Source: Varanus komodoensis | Taxonomy: Eukaryota > Chordata > Lepidosauria > Squamata > Varanidae | Direction of reading: 5' to 3' | Assembly: GCF_004798865.1 (NCBI RefSeq) | Contig: NW_025336481.1 | Location: 739,908-803,907 of the forward strand | Length of the DNA: 64,000 nucleotides | Shown: positions 45,309 to 64,000 of the stretch, one piece after another | How the letters are laid out: the number at the start of each line of letters is the position of its first letter | How positions within the stretch are numbered: the first letter of the stretch is position 1 | Program-made: the position numbers and the translations under genes | The notes under the pieces: model-generated | Told to the model about the DNA's origin: nothing | Seen by the model: only the letters and a program-made list of their open reading frames with translations | Database searches by the model: none

Positions 45309-46109
45309 AAACAATGATAAATGTTCAAGGTAAACTTTGTAGAAACTTTTTTTTCATTTCCAGTAAAAAAAACATTTCCCACAAAAGGCTCAGTTAAAGT
45401 TGTTTGCTTTGGTACTGAACTTCTGATCCATGAAGTTCATTTTAAAAAGAGAGACAAAGTTTGTCATTTTGTTAAAAAAAAGATTATAAAAACACTCAGT
45501 TTTGACATCAAAAAAAATCTAAAAATATAGCACCAATAAAAGAAAGGAAAGCCTTTTAAACACAATGACATTTTTTAAAATGCAGTTAAAGGTGGGGTCT
45601 GGCCAGGCAAACACATTTTAGCTACTGCTATACTTTGTACAGCTTAAGAACCGGGAGAATAGTTCCTTGTTGCCCTTGGGCTGCCTTGGGTTCCAAAACT
45701 CATCCTGCTTCGATGGAGGATTTTGAGCTATAGTAATGAGGAAAAATCATTAAAATTTGCTTGCAGAATTGCTAATTGCAACCCCGCTACCCTGATCTAG
45801 AAAGGAAAAAAAGTGGGTGTGGGGGGACAAGCAGAAGGCACATCTGGTTGATTGACTTTCTGGAAATACATATTTTCACATTTTGGGCCCCTGGGATTCT
45901 GTGCTCATTCACAGACCTGGCAGTGCGCGCCAGAAGCTTTCTGGTGGCAGCAAATTCAATGGACTCCCAGGGTGAGAACCTCGGCACATGGAAAGGCTGC
46001 AATTTCAAGGCCAGGAAGCTCAAAGAAATCAAGCAGCACATAGAAAAGCCACATTCACCATTGGAACAAATGGCAAGTTCTGCATCTAAGGAAGAAGAAG
46101 CCAGAGGCG

Positions 46110-46430
46110 GCGTTACAAGATGGGAATACCTGGCTCAACAATCACAGAGGCGAGGAGAATCTTGGAATGGTTCTGGATCTCAAGCGATGTGACGCAAAAA
46201 AGGGCAAACGCTGTTTTTGGCTGCATTAATGGGATTGAGGAATCATGCCAAATCCTCGTGAAGTATGAGTCCCCCTTGACTCAGCCCTGGCTAGGCCTCC
46301 TCTGGAGTCCGGCATCCGGTTCTGGGCACCACAGTTTAGGAAAGATGCAGGCAAGCTGGGAAGGGTGGAGGCGGCCCAGAACTCCAGAGAACAACTCCAG
46401 AGCGAGCAATTTGGGAACCGGTGTGGCGAG
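46110..46430 (+). mobile_element. CR1 LINE fragment
   Basis: GCAAACGCTGTTTTTGGCTG, CCTCCTCTGGAGTCCGGCAT and GGTTCTGGGCACCACAGTTT are CR1 C-terminal coding and following text. 5' and 3' truncated. Confidence 0.8.
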
Positions 46431-47509
46431 GCCAAGGAGGGAGGCAGCGGGAGGGAGGGAGGGAGGGGTGGCAGGCATGGCAGCCGGAGTTCCCTCACCC
46501 TGCGCCTTCACTCCTCTCGCTTCATTCAGAGCTTCCCAGCAGAACTTTCCTGAGCTGAGGCGGCTGGTCCCTGTGAACGAATGCGCCAGGTGAGCAGGAC
46601 AGGCTGCTGCCCAGCGGCCACGGGTGCAAAGCCGGCTGGAGGGAAACCTGAGTGAAACCGACCCCTCCGAGCATCTAGGCAGAAGTGGGGCTCCACCTCT
46701 CAGCGCATCGCCGGAGGAGTCTGTCTTGGCACATGCTCAATGAGCGCAAAGCACGGCTTGGGCTGCACCCCAAATACTGCCGGTGGGCAGTGGGAGGTGG
46801 GCTCGTGGGCAGTCTGTGTGCACCCCCAGGAAAGGGGGGTCTGTGGCCGCTCGCAGCCCAGCTGCAGCCTTGCACCGCCCTCTGCTCATCCCGCGCAGGA
46901 GATCTCGGCAGATTGCTTTTCGTCAAGGTTGCTTGTTTCTTGGGTGCTGCTTCTGGCCTGCTGGTCACATTCGTTAAAGGCACTCTTCAAAACACACGGG
47001 GGGGTATTAGAAGGGGCAAACCTGAGGCAGTAGGACCAGCTTGATGGGGCACAGAACCGGAAGGAAACCATCACCAAAGGGCGTTCACCGTGGGAAAAAA
47101 AGCCACGCAACGGCCGGCCTGCGATGGCTTCCTGGAGGACTGAGATGCAGGACTTTGCTCTCAGGTCTAACTGTACAGGTGAGAGTGCAGAAGTATCGAT
47201 GCTACAGGTTAGCACCTGGCAGAGGTGAGAAAGGTAGAAAGAGACGTCACTGGAGACTCCCAGTCCATCAGGACCCAGAAAATCAAGGATCGTCTCTACT
47301 CCTGGTAGAGGGATTTTACTGCCCTACCAGGCTTGTCCTTTGAGTAATGGAATCAGTGGTAGAAGGCAATGTCAGTTCAAAAATCAAGCTAACGTTCGTA
47401 ACAAAAATAGCAGCATTGAGAAGGGCTGGAGCCAAGCTCCCTCCAGTGAGGTCCATGCGGGGCAAGCGGCCCTTCAGGTAGTCCTTCGGTTGTTCTGGAA
47501 GAGGCTCAG

Positions 47510-47770
47510 TCAGTCCCTAGCATTTCTCAAAGAGAAGAGGAGAGTCTCTTGGCAATTTGCAGCATACGCATTTGTAAAAGTTCTTTTTGGCACTGTGCTG
47601 TCTTGTTTCTCGGCCCCAGTGGAAGCTTCCCTACTCAGGTCCTTCTGAAATGACTCGAACTTGTGCAAATGCTCAGAGAACCTCTTGCGCTGTTCTGCGC
47701 ACTTCGATGGGCTGTAGGCAAAGAGAAGCCCATGTGGCGATACAAGAAGTTTCTCTTCCTTAAGATGCCC
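47510..47770 (-). other. Exon-like open frame, unassigned (86 codons plus stop)
   Basis: After a plausible acceptor (AATTTCAG ending at 47771) the minus strand stays open for 86 codons to a TGA at 47510-47512. It begins GHLKEEKLLVSPHGLLFAYS and is rich in charged residues and Lys/Glu/His in a helix-like pattern (AEQRKRFSEHLHKFESFQ). It has no start codon of its own, so it would be a terminal exon. It lies 0.7 kb beyond the DNMT3B stop on the same strand. I do not recognise the protein. It may be an alternative last exon, part of another transcript, a decayed retrocopy, or chance. Confidence 0.3.
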
Positions 47771-48430
47771 CTGAAATTATGTTAAAAGCATTGTTTTGCT
47801 GTTGTTCTAGTGTAGTTAAAAGTATACCTGATACCTGTGCAGAGAGTCAACCTTTTGCTCAAACGACGATTATCTTACTGTTCAGTTTCAGTTAAATCCA
47901 GTTCAGGAGTTCCCACATTCTAACAAAATGTTGTAAAGCAGCAACCAAAGTATCTTTTTCCCAAAAATGTTTTTCTGTTGTTTTCTATATATATATATAA
48001 AAAGGGACAGGAGGGGTTAAGAAAAGAGGGAGGTGGCACCCCTGATTTTTCCAGTGTGTAGATTGTGTAAAACACAGCAAGGATGGCTCATGTCTAGAAG
48101 TTTGCTTCTTCAGCAGCTGTTCCTTGAGAGTTCTTTTCTCATCCCTCGTTCAAGTTTGCCTTCTTCAGAAGGCCAGCTTTGACTCAGGTAGCAAATCAGT
48201 GGCTGTTTCTCAAGAATTTGGAAAAATGGTTAACGCTGTTGTCACACCCCCATCACACACTGCCAGTCCAAGGGACGCGTCCCCGAGGTCTCTGTGTCTG
48301 ACTATCCGAGGCTGCCGGCTCCGGTGGGGGGTGGGGGTGGGCAGCTGGGGGTGGCGCCTGGAGGACGACGGCGGTGCCGGTTCTTGCAATTCCCTCCAGG
48401 CGGCTTGGTCAGGGACCTGGACGCCCCTCG

Positions 48431-63537
<15,107 letters not shown>

Positions 63538-63654
63538 CTGCCAGGGAGGAAGCGGCTTTACCGAGCACCCCCGCACCGTCGGAGCGCCGTGCCTCCCACG
63601 GCGAGGGCTGGCGAACGCTGCCCGGCCACCACCTGGCCGCCACGGAGCGCGACC

Positions 63655-63800
63655 GTTCAATTTATGTAAAGCTTTTATGCACCGTCCCCTATACTAGCGT
63701 CTCAGGACAGTTTGCAGCAAACAACAAGTCAAGCCGAAATTGAAAGTAGCACAGCGTGCAGCATAAAACACATTAAAACCAATTAGACATTAAAGTCACG
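63655..63800 (-). mobile_element. Probable LINE 3' tail
   Basis: AATTTATGTAAAGCTTTTAT, TAGCGTCTCAGGACAGTTTG and an A-rich end with ACATTAAAACCAATTAGACA. It resembles an antisense LINE or SINE end. No coding part. Confidence 0.45.
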
Positions 63801-64000
63801 GGAGAAAAGGGACAGCTGGAGAGGCGTCCCGACCAGGGCCGGCAAGCACAAAACCGGTCCCCGGGCCGAGCTCCCCAGACGCGTCCACCCCCGCCGGTCC
63901 GGCAGAGGCACGCACGGACGGCCGGGCACTCCGAGGGACGCGTGGTCGCAGGCACCAAACGCCCCGGCAGGAAGCGGCACGCACGCTCGGGCAAGCTGGG

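Larger units (their letters stand above)
43101..48430. other. Region between the MAPRE1 promoter and the DNMT3B stop
   Basis: CpG island to 44250, unassigned frame 44194-44781, CR1 pieces at 44810 and 46110, AT-rich sequence, an exon-like frame at 47510-47770, and DNMT3B 3' UTR of unknown length on the right. Confidence 0.6.

Overview
This is vertebrate genomic DNA from a reptile, most likely a squamate. Evidence for a non-avian sauropsid: multi-exon genes with GT-AG introns, many CR1 LINE pieces (some ending in TTTCTATG-type tails), an L2-clade LINE fragment, a mariner copy, short dispersed repeats of the kind seen in lizards and snakes, and what reads as the 3' end of an RTE/BovB element. 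The species was not identified.

Three protein genes lie head to tail on the minus strand. Their order matches human chromosome 20q11.21 (DNMT3B - MAPRE1 - EFCAB8), read here from right to left. (1) 968-17985: EFCAB8-like gene, two EF-hands followed by WD-repeat exons; ten exons join in phase and the gene continues past the left edge. (2) 26.5-43.1 kb: MAPRE1 (EB1), a microtubule plus-end tracking protein. Its coding sequence is complete (six coding exons, 266 codons plus stop). A CpG-island promoter at 42.7-44.2 kb holds a 100-base assembly gap. (3) 48431-63537: DNMT3B, a de novo DNA methyltransferase. Fourteen 3' exons cover the C-terminal edge of the PWWP domain, the ADD zinc-finger module and the whole catalytic domain. 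The first exons lie beyond the right edge.

All exon boundaries were set by reading splice sites and codon phase by eye. Within each gene the phases agree across every junction used. The DNMT3B exons sum to 528 codons plus stop and the MAPRE1 exons to 266 codons plus stop.

The space between exons holds transposable elements: CR1 at about ten places, an L2 fragment, an RTE/BovB tail, one full-length but inactive mariner with TA target duplication, at least six copies of a SINE-like repeat, five short palindromic elements, and several LINE 3' tails. The window is GC-rich on both flanks (EFCAB8 and DNMT3B) and more AT-rich across MAPRE1.

The three genes have separate jobs (calcium/WD scaffold of unknown role, microtubule dynamics, DNA methylation); nothing in the sequence suggests that they act as one system. 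I found no convincing new biological system. The points most worth following are an unassigned 86-codon exon-like frame at 47510-47770, a second unassigned frame at 44194-44781, a GC-rich proline-rich block inside a MAPRE1 intron, and DNMT3B exon features that bear on isoforms.
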